Positions 1 to 11,464 are shown, numbered from the stretch's first letter. The stretch is DNA of 64,000 nucleotides from Aldrovandia affinis (GCA_029706075.1 JAINUG010000047.1:4833830-4897829), one strand, 5' to 3'. Program-made: numbers and translations. Notes: generated from the sequence alone by a model not told the origin.

Positions 1-621
1 CTACTCAGTCCACTGAAACCAGACCAAGTGGTCAGACTTTGGACGAAGTAAGGCCATGACAAAATGGGGATTATGAGGAAAAAGTGTGACGAATGTGGAA
101 TCTGAGGGAAGGGAGTACAGGAGAAACCGACACATCCTGCCAGTGGCAGAGCCCTGACATCTCATCATTCAGTAGGAGTGCCACCCTGCACCCTTAACAC
201 CTCACAAGGAGCCAGACTCAAACCAAGCTTACTGTACACCACCTGAGGAAGAAGCAGTATGTAGTGGGCAAACTCCAGTCAAAGCAGGTTTATTTTGAAA
301 TAGCTTGTGAGGTGGGAGCCACCTCTCACGGGCTCACTCGGTAACGGAAATGTAAGGTTCTTCACAACTCACTGCCAAGTATAAGAAATTAAAAACATTC
401 ATCCTGCCTCCACATCGGTTAATCAACAGCAATAACCTAAAGTTCTTAGCCAGCTTAACTCTAACCAACATAATGTCACCTCCCCCGAGTCTTGGGCAAT
501 TATGCATCGACCCCCTAATTGTCATATCAGTGTACAACTTTATCAACTTTAGCAACTGGTTTGCTATAAAATCCTCCACTCCGTTTAATACAATGGTTTA
601 TAAATCATATTATTTTAGTAT
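1..621. other. Unannotated flank of NA1
   Basis: I see no gene, repeat with defined ends or RNA here. ORFs are under 100 codons and show no family motifs. The stretch ends at the 4-bp target duplication of the NA1 element. Confidence 0.5.
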
Positions 622-651
622 GTATTGTGGCAGCCCAAAGGGTTGCCCCAG

Positions 652-690
652 AAAATGGCTGCCTGGCCTCCAACACATGGCAGCCATTTT
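652..690 (+). promoter_or_regulatory. Inverted pair of YY1-like sites in the NA1 LTR
   Basis: AAAATGGCTGCC (652-663) and its exact reverse complement (679-690) face each other across 15 bp in the U3 part of the LTR. The AAATGGC core is the core of vertebrate YY1 sites. The same pair recurs in the 3' LTR, and the NA2 LTR also has one CAAAATGGC core. YY1 binding is an inference; the sequence shows only the inverted repeat and the motif. Confidence 0.5.
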
Positions 691-776
691 CACTACATTT
701 CCCAGCAGACCACAGAAACACCTGAACGAAGTCAGGCAATGGGAGCTAACGACCAGCTGAAGGCCATTGCAAGGCC

Positions 777-784
777 TATTTAAA
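777..784 (+). promoter_or_regulatory. TATA-like box of the NA1 LTR
   Basis: TATTTAAA lies mid-LTR and is followed about 30 nt on by a likely start region before the AATAAA at 1090. The 3' LTR carries the same box. Confidence 0.6.
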
Positions 785-1197
785 GGGCTGAATCCCATTG
801 TTCTGGGAGAGGAGTAGGAACGTGAGTAGAAAGGAGTTGCTGAGTGCTGTGTGTTATAGAGAGAGAAACCTGTGAAGTCGCTGACCAGCCAGGATTAGAA
901 AGGAGTGTTGGAGTGTGTTTGTTTGTGTGTATTGGATTGCTTTGGATAACGAATACGGACTGGATTACGGACTTGGAACTGGATTTTGGATTTGGATTTG
1001 GACATTGACGACGAGAAAGGATTGCGGACTTTGTGTTTGTATTCCCCTGAAGACCCCACCCTGTGTTTTGTGTTTGTAAATAATAGTTTAATAAATTATC
1101 ATTTTGTTTTCAAACACTGCCTCCTCCTTGTGGTTAAACTTGCCTACGCCCTCTGCAAGGTCCGTGCGTGTCGCCCAACCCCTGGGGACACCACATA

Positions 1198-1214
1198 TGG
1201 TGGAGAACGCGGGC
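1198..1214 (+). promoter_or_regulatory. NA1 primer binding site, tRNA-Ala-like
   Basis: TGGTGGAGAACGCGGGC starts two bases after the LTR. Its complement ends in CCACCA and differs by about one base from the 3' end of a vertebrate tRNA-Ala as I remember it. The tRNA assignment is tentative. NA2 has a nearly identical site (39959-39975). Confidence 0.65.
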
Positions 1215-1267
1215 AGAGGGCATCATATATAGGCAAGAGGAGGTAGTAGTACTAAAAAAAATTAAAA

Positions 1268-2431
1268 ATGGAGTGTTTGAAACTGGGATGGATGTCAGAT
1301 CCGAAAATCTTCTCTTGGCTAGAGAAAGAGGGAAAGAAGCACTTGTCTCGGGAGCAGAGAGAGGTGATATCCGCCTTCCTGAGGTTGCCAGAGCAAACAA
1401 AAAGACGGACAATGGAAGCATGCCCAATGTTCCTGAGAAAGAGCCTGTCTGCTGTGTCTAAAGTGCTGTGTGAGATGAGTCAGGAGGTGTGGAACAAGGA
1501 GCAGGCCAAACTGGCACAAAGTGGTGCCCTGTGGTGTATCTGCTGTATGGAATATGGCCACCAACCCAGTGAGTGTTCCATGAGGGAAGAAGTCGGCTGG
1601 AAAGACCCAAAGAAGGAAGCCCAGGACTACCCCTGCTCTGTGGTGCCCCCTAGGGAAAAGAGTAAAAAGATCCCAGGTAGGCTGCAAAAGCAGCATAAAA
1701 GTGTCGCAGACAAGTGTGCTGATTTAGAGTCAGAATTAGGAGAGGCAAAAGTTGTGATCAAGGGCAAAGAGGACAAGATCCACAAACTGGAGCAATGTTG
1801 TCATGACCAGAAGGAAGCCCTGGTGAAGAACCAGAAGCGGGCGACCATTGTTGAGGACCAATGGCGAGTCACCCTCCGGGAGGTCCAACAACTGAAGAAT
1901 GCCCAGACTGAACTGTACCAGCTGAAGGTGGAGTTGGGGACCTCGGAGGAGCGCCACCTGCTGGCCGTGGGGAAATTGCGGGAGGAGCACATTGACTCCC
2001 TGAAAGTGCTGGGAATCATGGCTGGGGAGCTGGAGAAGGACAAAGCATCCCTGGGCAATGAAGTGCGGCAGGTAGAGGCCCACAACCTGGCGCTCGAAGA
2101 GCGGGTGAGTAACCTCACTAAAAAGTTGGAGGAAAAGAACCGACAGTGTCGGGACATCCAGGAGTCCCAAGACCAGGCTAAAGAGGAATATGCCAGGGCC
2201 TTGGAGGATGTCCAGAACAGGCTCGCCCAGAAGGAGGCGGAGCTAAAGAGAGCAGCGGAGACCCATGCGTCGAGGCAGAGAAACTCCGGAGCCGAGCGGA
2301 GCAGGAGATTGAGGAAGGCGGGAGCTGGAGGCTCAGCTGGAAGAGGTGAAGTATGTTCTAAAAGAACAAGAAGAGAACATTTTTGTTTTGCAGGAACTTC
2401 ACCTAACCACCTCTGCAGCCCTCCTGACTGA
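1268..2431 (+). CDS. NA1 gag-like protein, N-terminal part
   Basis: The 387-codon frame starts at the first ATG about 55 nt after the primer site. Residues 1-63 form a tryptophan-marked segment (W8 and W17 spaced W-x8-W-L) that aligns without gaps to the NA2 protein. A CCHC zinc knuckle follows: C90, C93, H98 and C103 with the CX2CX4HX4C spacing of retroviral and retrotransposon nucleocapsids. From about residue 140 the sequence is a long charged coiled coil rich in E, K, Q and L. After about residue 330 the frame loses coiled-coil character, and the coil resumes in the +1 frame from 2346, so an indel near 2270-2340 probably splits one protein. The likely role is packaging element RNA in a particle; no enzyme domain is present. 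Family name unknown to me. Confidence 0.7.
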   Translation: MECLKLGWMSDPKIFSWLEKEGKKHLSREQREVISAFLRLPEQTKRRTMEACPMFLRKSLSAVSKVLCEMSQEVWNKEQAKLAQSGALWCICCMEYGHQPSECSMREEVGWKDPKKEAQDYPCSVVPPREKSKKIPGRLQKQHKSVADKCADLESELGEAKVVIKGKEDKIHKLEQCCHDQKEALVKNQKRATIVEDQWRVTLREVQQLKNAQTELYQLKVELGTSEERHLLAVGKLREEHIDSLKVLGIMAGELEKDKASLGNEVRQVEAHNLALEERVSNLTKKLEEKNRQCRDIQESQDQAKEEYARALEDVQNRLAQKEAELKRAAETHASRQRNSGAERSRRLRKAGAGGSAGRGEVCSKRTRREHFCFAGTSPNHLCSPPD

Positions 2432-3554
2432 ACAAAGCAAAAATGAAGAGCTCCCTCTAATGCGAGAGGAAATACAGGTCTTAACTGAGAGGCTGGACCA
2501 GAAAGAAGCCCAGCAGCGGGCCACCGAGAATTCATTTCTTCAAATATTAAAAAACCAAACCGACACTCTGCTGGATCTACAGGATCAGTTGAAAAGGGTG
2601 AGTGAGGAATTTGAATTTGTGACTCCTAAACCCGATGTAAAAGACTCTAGCACGCAGGTGGAGAACGCACAGCCAGGTGAGCTGGCAAGAGATGATGACC
2701 AGACATTGGAGTGGGGACAATGGTCCTCGGTCCCACTCAGCCTGCCGGACCTTCAAGGGAGCCTAGAGGAGCTATGGGGGGACCATAGTGTGAAGGAAAG
2801 CCTCTTGGCAATACCAGAGGCCTGGTGGACCACCCAACCCTCTCCTGAAGTGGTGAGTATATCTCCTTCCCTGAAGTTGAGGAACGAGAGAAGAAAAGTG
2901 GATATTGGTGGTTTTCCCTTGAAGAGAAATGGAAAACTGAACAGGCTGACGGTTAAAGGAAAAGGTGATTTGAAGGAAAGAAGGACAAAGAAAGACAAAG
3001 ACAAAATTAACAGTGTTGTGAAGAGCATGTTTTCCCCAGTTACCCCACCTGACCCCCTGAAAGGAAAAGGGATGTGGAAGAAAAGGCCAAAGAATGGACT
3101 ATGGAGGAAAAGGCTGCACAGGGTTCGCTGGAGCAGCCATGGAAGGCGGGTGAGGACCAGAGCAAGACTGGTACTTGTCCGGTCCATGAAGCCCAGAGCC
3201 AGTACCCACATGTGGCCAGTTGGGGGCAAACAAGGTGAGCGACTTTCGCCATTTCCTAACGGCTTGCAGATGCTTTTTCAGACCGTGAATGGAGAGGGAA
3301 TCTGGACGTTTGACCCGGGTGGAAAACTGCCTGAGTGGACCTGGAGAGGGGGACCCTCCTGGTGGCCGCGGGACATAGGCCGCTCAGCCCTCCCGAGGTC
3401 AGAGCTGAGGAGGAGGGTGTGTGGCAGCCCAAAGGGTTGCCCCAGAAAATGGCTGCCTGGCCTCCAACACATGGCAGCCATTTTCACTACATTTCCCAGC
3501 AGACCACAGAAACACCTGAACGAAGTCAGGCAATGGGAGCTAACGACCAGCTGA
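2346..3554 (+). CDS. NA1 gag-like protein, C-terminal part (frameshifted)
   Basis: This frame opens at a GTG and overlaps the upstream ORF in another frame, so it is better read as the continuation of the same protein than as a separate gene. Its first ~90 residues continue the coiled coil (heptad-like L, E and Q pattern). An acidic Trp-containing stretch and a long Lys/Arg-rich basic region (about residues 170-290) follow; the basic region may bind nucleic acid. The last codons run through the polypurine tract into the 3' LTR, so the true stop may lie inside U3. No pol motif (DSG, YxDD or DDE) is seen. Confidence 0.6.
   Translation: MKYVLKEQEENIFVLQELHLTTSAALLTEQSKNEELPLMREEIQVLTERLDQKEAQQRATENSFLQILKNQTDTLLDLQDQLKRVSEEFEFVTPKPDVKDSSTQVENAQPGELARDDDQTLEWGQWSSVPLSLPDLQGSLEELWGDHSVKESLLAIPEAWWTTQPSPEVVSISPSLKLRNERRKVDIGGFPLKRNGKLNRLTVKGKGDLKERRTKKDKDKINSVVKSMFSPVTPPDPLKGKGMWKKRPKNGLWRKRLHRVRWSSHGRRVRTRARLVLVRSMKPRASTHMWPVGGKQGERLSPFPNGLQMLFQTVNGEGIWTFDPGGKLPEWTWRGGPSWWPRDIGRSALPRSELRRRVCGSPKGCPRKWLPGLQHMAAIFTTFPSRPQKHLNEVRQWELTTS
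3402..3419 (+). promoter_or_regulatory. NA1 polypurine tract
   Basis: A purine-rich run containing GAGGAGGAGGG abuts the 3' LTR, where the plus-strand primer of an LTR element is expected. Confidence 0.7.
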
Positions 3555-3989
3555 AGGCCATTGCAAGGCCTATTTAAAGGGCTGAATCCCATTGTTCTGG
3601 GAGAGGAGTAGGAACGTGAGTAGAAAGGAGTTGCTGAGTGCTGTGTGTTATAGAGAGAGAAACCTATGAAGTCGCTGACCAGCCAGGATTAGAAAGGAGT
3701 GTTGGAGTGTGTTTGTTTGTGTGTATTGGATTGCTTTGGATAACGAATACGGACTGGATTACGGACTTGGAACTGGATTTTGGATTTGGATTTGGACATT
3801 GACGACGAGAAAGGATTGCGGACTTTGTGTTTGTATTCCCCTGAAGACCCCACCCTGTGTTTTGTGTTTGTAAATAATAGTTTAATAAATTATCATTTTG
3901 TTTTCAAACACTGCCTCCTCCTTGTGGTTAAACTTGCCTACGCCCTCTGCAAGGTCCGTGCGTGTCGCCCAACCCCTGGGGACACCACA
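3420..3989 (+). repeat. NA1 3' LTR
   Basis: This is the second 570-bp LTR copy. I found one substitution relative to the 5' copy. The target duplication GTAT follows directly. Confidence 0.93.
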
Positions 3990-3993
3990 GTAT

Positions 3994-4582
3994 GTAGCCA
4001 GGGTTGTAACATGTAATACTGTATCTTGAAATACTGCATCTACTGCAGCGAAAAAAGCTATCCTGCAGCTCTGGATAAACCCAGATATAGCATTGAAGGA
4101 ATATTGGATATTAACGGTACAATACATTGGGAATTTAGAATGTACTACAGCAAGATTAAATAAAGCTAAACCTGCAACAGTGCAGGCCTGGGCAGCAATC
4201 TCTTTAACAATCAAGAACTTTCTTTTGGATAAATCAATTTTATAGCTGTTTTTATGATCCTGTATATAATCCTGGTATCATACATGACTTATTTATTAAA
4301 ATGTCCTTCTCATCAGAAAGGTGATGCATGATCACTGTATGGTGTGAATATGTAGTGTTGACTGTAGTGAGAGTATGTCTGTAGTGTTTGAGTTTTGTGT
4401 TTGTATAGGTTAGTTGTATGTGTATGGTAGTTATATATGTCTGAAAATCAATAAAAATGTTAATCACAAACAAACAAAAAAATACTGTATCATGAAATAC
4501 TGTACCTCTATATTTATTTTTGCCCACCGCTAGCACCAGGTAAGGGGGAGATATATACATATAGTGGCCATCATTACATATA
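3994..4582. other. Unannotated intergenic DNA
   Basis: The stretch is AT-rich with no gene. A short motif (aatactgtatc..tgaaatactg) occurs twice, near 4013 and 4489, which may be the edges of an old small repeat; I cannot define its ends. Confidence 0.4.
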
Positions 4583-5260
4583 CAGTGCCCTACAAGTCTA
4601 CACCCCATTTCAGAAATGTCACCTTTTGTAGCCTTACAGCCTGAAATGAAAACATTAAATAAATAATTTTCTACCTTTATTTACACTTTTTACCCTTTTT
4701 AACTTCCAAAAACTGTCAATTTCTCTACATTCATTAAAAATAAAACAATAAAACAACTTGGATTCATGAGTCTACACCCCACTGAGTTAGTACCTAGTAG
4801 AAAAACCCATTGCTTGAATTACAGCCATGAGTCTGTTTGGATTGGGCAACATTTGCCCATTCTTCCTTACAGAACAGTTCAAGCTCAGTCAGATTACATG
4901 GAGGCTGTCGATGGACTGCACTCTTCAAGCCATTCCACAAGTTCAATAGGATTTAGGTCAGGGCTTTGACTAGGCCACTCAAGGACATTCACCTTTTTAT
5001 TTTTTAGCCACTCCACTATTGCTTTCGCTGTGTTCCTTGATTTGTTTTCATGCTGAAAGGTGAGCCTCCTCTCTGATCAGTCTTCTTCTGGCGCAGTTAT
5101 CCAGCTTGAACGGACGGTCTGATCTAGGCAAGGTCCTGGTTGTGCCATGCACTTACCACTTCTTAATTATGGTCTTGACCGTGCTCCAAGGGATATTTAA
5201 GGTGTCCGAAATCTTTCTGTACCCATTTCCTGATGTGTGTGACCACTACAAGAGTGGGGT
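4583..5260 (-). mobile_element. Degenerate Tc1/mariner-like remnant
   Basis: It begins with CAGTGCCCTACAAGTCTACA next to a TA, resembling the CAGTGCCTTGCAAAAGTATTC type of end in fish Tc1-like elements. Inside are phrases typical of the reverse complement of such elements, such as the stretch around 4876-4980 with GGATTTAGGTC and TTTGACTAGGCCA. No usable transposase frame survives and the matching right end is missing. The family call rests on remembered similarity. Confidence 0.5.
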
Positions 5261-8200
5261 CTTACAATACTGAACTACGCCACTTTGGGAGTGTTACCTA
5301 AAGAGAACCTTAGCTTTATCACCTTAAGAAAAGAGGGTTTTCCCTGCCTATGTCACCTATGCCAGAATCCGCCACTGATCAAGGAGTTTAGATGCCGTGG
5401 ACAAGACAAATGTGAGTGAAACAATGATGATGATATGTTGATCACAAGAACAGATTGCCATGAACAGAGAAGCAAGGCTTTCCCAACATTATTTTTGTAA
5501 ATCCAATGGATCAATTTGAACCTGAATTGGAAATCACTATAAACCTCAAATGTAATTTAATTGTAACTTTTTGCAATAACATTTTTAATATGCTTTATAT
5601 TACTCTGCACACGTGGAACTGCATATCCATGGAAATGTATTTAGTATCTTCAAAATAATCTTTATAAAATATAAAGATTATATAAAATATCTAAAAGTTC
5701 CCTGAGACTTGTTGGAATGATACAAGTGGGTTTCATTTTATCATTAGCCTTTTCTTAGGTTGAATTATGTATTTAGCTATGCTGGAAAAGCTCAACAATA
5801 TTTAATTCAAAATAAGAACTAAAAAAAAGTTGAGTAAAAGGCTACCATCTGGTCATCTTTGAACTTAAATCTGTTAATGAAACAATTCTGCAAAATGCTA
5901 GAAAACTTTGGTTTTCTATTGTGAACACCCAGCAAAGTTCCTATTCTCTCCACATACAGTTGAACATCTTACATTTAGAAAACAACACCACATGGTTGTG
6001 TTTATCTTAAGCCATATAATTAACATGAAAAGGAATGAAGATGTGTTCAATCCTGGGTGGCTCACAGAGCATGTCTGCCTTCTGGGGTGTAAATTTGTTG
6101 GGCTACCAGTTTTAAAGATCTTGAGAGTAACACTGCACTACTCTTGGGAGTAGAACAAACATATATCAATGTGCCTCAATACAAACTGAGGAATGTTCTC
6201 TGACATTGAGAGGAGCAGCTAAGGCAGTCTTATATCACCATGTAGTCTGTCTGTAATCCCGAACAAACAGAAAACTATGAAGAAAAGTATTTCGATTTTT
6301 TGAAATGGCCTGAACAATTTTACAAAAAACTATAATATAATAACATACATTTATATTAATCAATTTAATATTTTAGCTAATAGCAACATACTAGCAAGCT
6401 AGGGAAATATTGTAATTTCTAGAATATGTATCTTTCTTCTACATAATTAAATGTCAAACCAATATCAGTAATTCATTTTAGGAAGCATGCTATTCTCAGC
6501 CTAGATATCCAACATGCTTGAGTAAAACCTGGATCTGGAAAACAGGAAACACACGCACATTAATGAGAAATATATTTGTAGGTCACATCCTATGAATTTA
6601 ATATACAGTAGTTTGCCTGGAAAGTAAAGGCAAATATATTGGCAGTTCTGACATGACATTGTCATGACATGATATTGCCATGACGCTATCCATCATAACC
6701 TTCAAGGTCAGCTGTATAAAGTATATATACTTTACAACAAAGGTGTTTTTACTCAAAGTAAAGCACATTCAGTCTTTTAGCTTTTTGTTTAACTATATAG
6801 AACCCTTGATCACGTAATGCAAACAGCCATTGAGTAAAAATAGTGATTCCTGCATTGCCTCCTCTGCAGTCACATTTCCAATAAAATAGCTTCATATGTT
6901 ATTTTTTGAGTGAAATGGTGATATATTTGGCAACATTGTCTTGCCCAGGGCAGAATAAATAATTTAATTCCTGTTGAGCTCATTGCTTTTGATGGCATTG
7001 AGGCAGGCAGGAGAGTTTGCAGAGCATTAAAATTTGAATTGGGTGGAAGTCATGCATATGTAGTGATATTGTAACATAAAACACTGATGAGGACTTTTGT
7101 ATGGTCATATATAATACAGTAACCTTATTATAAATATTACAGCTATGTTATTATTGGATTATGTTTACATAATAGAAATGAGCTCATAATGATCAATATA
7201 AGGCAATTCTTTATTAGTGGGGTGCATCTGATGATTAATAAATATTCTTCACAATATTTATTTCCTGATATGGCTTTTAAAATTCATCATTAGATTTTAA
7301 AAAAATGTTTCCCTGCTTCAAACATCGAGACATAAAAAAATGTTTGGGTAATTCCCTTGGCTTTTAAAATAGAAGCACTTGGGTATTCTAAGCTTCCCAT
7401 ATATGTTTTTACTGGCACAAGTTGCCATGGAAATAAACCTCAACCTATGCAACACCAATGACAGGATAATATAGTGCAAGCTATGGTGGGACCCGTTTGC
7501 ATACAATAATCAGTTTCCATTTCTCTCTTTCCTTTTGCTATGCCTGGTGGTCCCCTGATCCCAATGACCTTAGCCATGTGTTTCCCCTTTTTCTTCTGAT
7601 CTCAATTCAGTGGCCAGTAGAAATACCAATACCATACAAATTGAACTCTTAACCATTCTCAGGCCCCTCATTTCCCACTGCTCTCCAGTCTGCTTTCCGT
7701 GTACTGGAGGAATAAAGATATATCTTTAGTGTTTCACTGAATAGCTTTTGAAGCCTCTTAATCTCAGTTACACACATTTATTTTTGCAGTTTTGGACAGA
7801 AACATGTTGTATTAATACAAAACCCCTGCATACATATTGGACCCATTGCAACTAATACAGTTTACTTGGCATGAGAAAATTTGATCATCCAACCTAGTTA
7901 CTCTTTCCCCTGAAAATGAATGATTTTAATTAAATTAATGATTTTCATTTGTTGTGCATTTATAAGCATGTGAAAATGTGTTGTGACCAGGACCTTTCCT
8001 TTTTGTTGTCAAGGTGTAGTTTGTATTATAAAGCCCCCTTTTCAAAACAAGCTCATTAGAAGCTTACTGGACAGTGGTCACACACAAGTGGCAGGGTGTG
8101 TTTATTTAGATTTTATTTACATTTTATTTTTTGGTGCTTTGTGCAATCCCTGGATTTCCTCCACATGCAGGGTTTATTCTTGAAAAATGTTTATGTCTAT

Positions 8201-8362
8201 GCATATTGTTCAACTGAAATAACTCAAAGAAATATGTGAAATGGGGAAATCTAACACTGTGAGTGATTAATTCTTTGTTTTTAGTAACTATTGCTTTTGT
8301 TACATGTGTTGTGGCAGAATGTGGTCACTTTCTGTATGTTGGTTTATTGGCCAGGACTCTCT
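5261..8362. other. AT-rich intergenic DNA
   Basis: About 3.1 kb without a recognisable gene, transposon end or RNA. Frames are shorter than 85 codons. Stretches near 6880-7060 and 7900-7960 are AT-rich and low in obvious repeats; whether they are conserved noncoding elements cannot be judged without alignment. Confidence 0.5.
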
Positions 8363-8566
8363 TGTAAAATATTTATAATGCTAATGAGAGTTTTTAACCT
8401 GGTTAAATACAGGATAAATAAAATAAACAGGATAAATAAAATAAACAATATATATTATATTATATATATATATATATATAATATATATTGTTTATATATT
8501 GTTTGTTTTATTTATCCTGTATTTAACCAGGTTAAAAACTTTCATTAGCATTACAAATATTTTTAT
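8363..8566. repeat. Long inverted repeat around an AT core
   Basis: The left arm, about 8363-8425, containing CCTGGTTAAATACAGGATAA, is repeated in reverse complement at about 8506-8566, with a TA-rich centre at 8450-8490. The arms match over roughly 60 bp with few mismatches, so the DNA could fold into a cruciform or hairpin. The GGTTAAATA..GGATAAATAAA phrase is common in fish interspersed repeats, so this may be two facing copies of a short element. Confidence 0.75.
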
Positions 8567-8582
8567 TTGTATAAAATATTTG

Positions 8583-8608
8583 TATATATATATATATATA
8601 TATATATA
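8583..8608. repeat. TA dinucleotide microsatellite
   Basis: About 13 uninterrupted TA units. Confidence 0.9.
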
Positions 8609-8609
8609 C

Positions 8610-9472
8610 AGTTGCCTGGAAGACTGACATTTTTCTGTGTGTCCTCTGGCTCATTTCCAGGCATAATTATGTTTTTTAAATCTTGAGTTCAGATGCCAGG
8701 GGCGAGCTCACCCAAACCTAGACTTACCCTTTAACTTTCTCTGTTAAAATGCACTTATGTGAAGGAGGTGTAGCTAGAGACATTAATGTGCTACTGCATA
8801 AACATAATTTTTTTTCAGGTTTAAGGACTACACACTATGATTTAAAGCTCCAGTCACAGTCATGCTGGCCTTCACTTTCCCAGAAAATTCCGTCCACAGT
8901 TGGAAGTTCCAGATCACGTGACCCAGAAGAGTGAGGGGTTCCCAGCAATGCCAGAAGAAAAAGTCATAAACCTAAGAAAGGATCCATAAAATAAATATAT
9001 TTAATGCTTTAAACTCAGTCGTTTTGGCTGTCATTTGTGCTTTTTCTCATTCTCTCTTGCTTCTCAACATTCAAGTTCAGGGTCAGTGATGTATTACACT
9101 GGGGAGCTCTTAAGTTTTCTTCGCTGTGGTAATGTTGAATATTTAGTATTGGGTTTCAGCACTAATTAAAGCTTTATTTCTTCTCCTTAGAAGCAGGTCT
9201 TCACAGTCATACAACTTTAATTGTACACCACATGCCTTCATTATATTTCCTTAATGTAGAGTATATCTCAATGTATGAATTATTTTTAATGTTTTAAATT
9301 CTCCATTCTTAAATTTTCTGCTACTGAACACCCATTTAACGTGTGCATACATTCACTGGCCATTTCTTTCTTTCTCTTTTCCCCATTCATGATGATGACA
9401 TCCAAGCTAATTTAATAGTATTAACTTGAATATGTATTTGTATAAATACTCTCAATGAGTTACACTCAAAAC
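8610..9472. other. Unannotated intergenic DNA
   Basis: No gene or defined repeat seen; frames are at most about 60 codons. It ends at the target duplication of the SINE at 9484. Confidence 0.45.
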
Positions 9473-9483
9473 TACTGTATGGT

Positions 9484-9840
9484 GGGGCCTCCCGCGTGGT
9501 CTAGTGGTTTCAACGTCCGATGCTGGCCACGCGACCAGGGTTTGATTCCCTGTCGCGCCAGAGTCGGCTCTGATCGGGAGTGCCATCGGGGTGGCAATTG
9601 GCTGTCCACCCCAGGGAGGGGAAGCCGACACACACAGTTTGCTGTGCACAGGAGTGGTTCTGGGGTACCGGAATTACAGTCGACGGCACGACGAGTGCTG
9701 TCTCGGAGGAGGCAGCGCTTCAGCCTTGTCACTGCCGGTCACAGAACTACGGCAGCGAAATATGAGGGAAGGGGGATTGAACTGAGCACAGCGGGTAATT
9801 GGCTACCAAATTGGGAGAAAAATGGGGTAAAAAAAAAAAA
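9484..9840 (+). mobile_element. tRNA-derived SINE
   Basis: The 5' head is tRNA-like. It has a pol III A box TGGTCTAGTGG (9497-9507) and a B box GGTTTGATTCC (9539-9549), one or two bases off the tRNA consensus. A body of about 250 bp follows and ends in ATTGGGAGAAAAATGGGG plus an A-rich tail. An 11-bp target duplication TACTGTATGGT flanks it at 9473-9483 and 9841-9851. The copy at 24744-25131 (opposite strand) has the same body, with matching GGAGTG.., TCTCGGAGGAGG-like and tail segments. The LINE that moved it cannot be told from the tail. Confidence 0.88.
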
Positions 9841-9851
9841 TACTGTATGGT

Positions 9852-10704
9852 ATGACCATTACGCTGAATCCAACTGTTCTGTACTACAAACATTATTTAA
9901 ATCCTCCAAGGATATTACATCCTACTCAGAATAGTACTCATTACTCAGTACTCAAAGGACCAGCTCTCAGTGTTGTGACACACCCCAAAATCTTATTGAA
10001 TCCTAACCATGCCAGTACTGACTGTGGCTGGCAGCCCTGCAGGGTGACTGGCTATCGCACTGGCTGTCACATCGCACAGAAAATGAGGGTTTCCACGTGG
10101 CAGGGTTGACCCCGTCTCATTGTGCGTTCACCCTGTCTCAAGAGTGACTCCTGTGGTTGATCGGGTGCTTGCAGTCTGCATACTCTATCCATTCAATGCA
10201 ATGATTGGTCAGCTCTGCTGGTGGACTGCAGAGATGAAAGAGGCATTGGATGGCACCACATTCTTCAGAGGAGATGTGTGCCGGTCTGTGCTTCCCAAAT
10301 TGATGAAGGGTATTGCAGTGCTCGAACAGATCTGTAAATATGATTGAGTAATCCAAATATGTAAATAATGAAAATACATAAAAAATAAAACCTGATTAAA
10401 AAATGTATATATATCATTGACAGATCATGATGTTCCCCCTCAAGGTCATTATAATATTTTTTATGTGAAATTAGCACCATCTGGTGGACTTGCTATGTCC
10501 ATCTTATTTTCCTGCAAAGTGTTTAGCCATGGCTGGCAATACATTAAATATATGGATATCCAACAAAATACCTTTGTTGTAAAATGTGGCTTTTGTAATG
10601 AAAAATAATTATACTACCTTCCAGGTGTATTTGGAGGTGTCAGTATGGCTATTCAATCTGCACTGTAGATTGAATTGTACACATGCCTTGTGAACTCTGA
10701 GATC
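9852..10704. other. Unannotated intergenic DNA
   Basis: No gene is recognised. Around 10010-10080 the phrase CTGTGGCTGGCAGCCCTGC resembles 58430-58470, which hints at two old copies of another short repeat. The rest is AT-rich. Confidence 0.4.
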
Positions 10705-10709
10705 ATATC

Positions 10710-11449
10710 TGTGAGGGTGGATGGTGATAGGTGCCACTCGCAGAACCCCGGGGATCAATAAGTTAAACTGTACTGCCCTACAGTCTAACCACTAGCTCTG
10801 ATAATCAGAGAAATAGGGAAGGAACGAATAATAAGGAGGAACGGAAATTATCACCCAACGGGTGGTTAAATGTCACACAGACACAAACAAAAGAACTGAA
10901 GAAAACTCTACAGAGTTAATAAGGTAAGGGTAGCGAAAACACCCGACAAACAAAATACCTTATATAATTTATAATCAGTAAACAAAACACACGGTGGTAA
11001 AAATACGTCCACCGGATTACCCAAAGGTAATAGAACACAAACAATAAAACCAGAGACAACGAGTGTCCGAAAACGAGAAAGGCTAGTAGAGCCAAAACAA
11101 CGAGAATGTAACCCAAACACAGTCGAACCGACTGCACAAAAGAAACCAAACAGAAGCTCCTATAAGAGAGCAAGGTTCCTATATCAGGTACAATAAAGGT
11201 GTTCTATTTTTTGAGAAGGTTTTGAACAGAGATAGTCTTTTCTACAGTAAGTCTTTGTGTTATGTCTTGAAAAAGACACAACTACCTTACCGGCTAAATC
11301 GCAAAGATGGCTTACGATTTCGCACCGATCAAACACCAGGTGCGTGTTTAAATAGGAGGGTGATTGCAAATTGAACCCCACCTGTGCACCTCCCACAAGG
11401 AAGGCGCAACACCGCCACCCGGCGGTGAGTCTGGGGAACAACCATGACA
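10710..11449 (-). repeat. Gypsy-1 3' LTR (740 bp)
   Basis: TG...CA ends. It is longer than its partner because the 16019 copy lacks part of the segment next to the left end. An 11-nt stretch complementary to the primer site lies at 11313-11323, with a TATA-like box on the minus strand at 11347-11354. Confidence 0.92.
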
Positions 11450-11464
11450 GGACCCCCCCCTTAA
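11450..11464 (-). promoter_or_regulatory. Gypsy-1 polypurine tract
   Basis: On the minus strand a run of eight or nine G plus adjacent purines abuts the 3' LTR. Confidence 0.75.

Larger units (their letters stand above)
626..1195 (+). repeat. NA1 5' LTR
   Basis: The 570-bp LTR begins TGTGGCAGCCC and ends GGACACCACA, with the usual TG...CA ends. It matches 3420-3989 almost base for base. A TATTTAAA box lies at 777-784 and an AATAAA signal at 1090-1095, which suggests U3, R and U5 in that order. Confidence 0.93.
622..3993 (+). mobile_element. NA1: non-autonomous LTR retrotransposon
   Basis: The element consists of two 570-bp LTRs around 2.2 kb of internal sequence and is bounded by a 4-bp target duplication, GTAT, at 622-625 and 3990-3993. 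It has a primer site two bases after the 5' LTR and a purine-rich tract before the 3' LTR, so it has the cis signals for reverse transcription. It codes a gag-like protein with a zinc knuckle and long coiled coil, but no protease, reverse transcriptase, RNase H or integrase motif is present. It must have been moved by proteins supplied in trans. The LTRs differ at one base that I can see (870 against its counterpart near 3664), which indicates recent insertion. It is related to NA2 (37473-40480). Confidence 0.88.
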
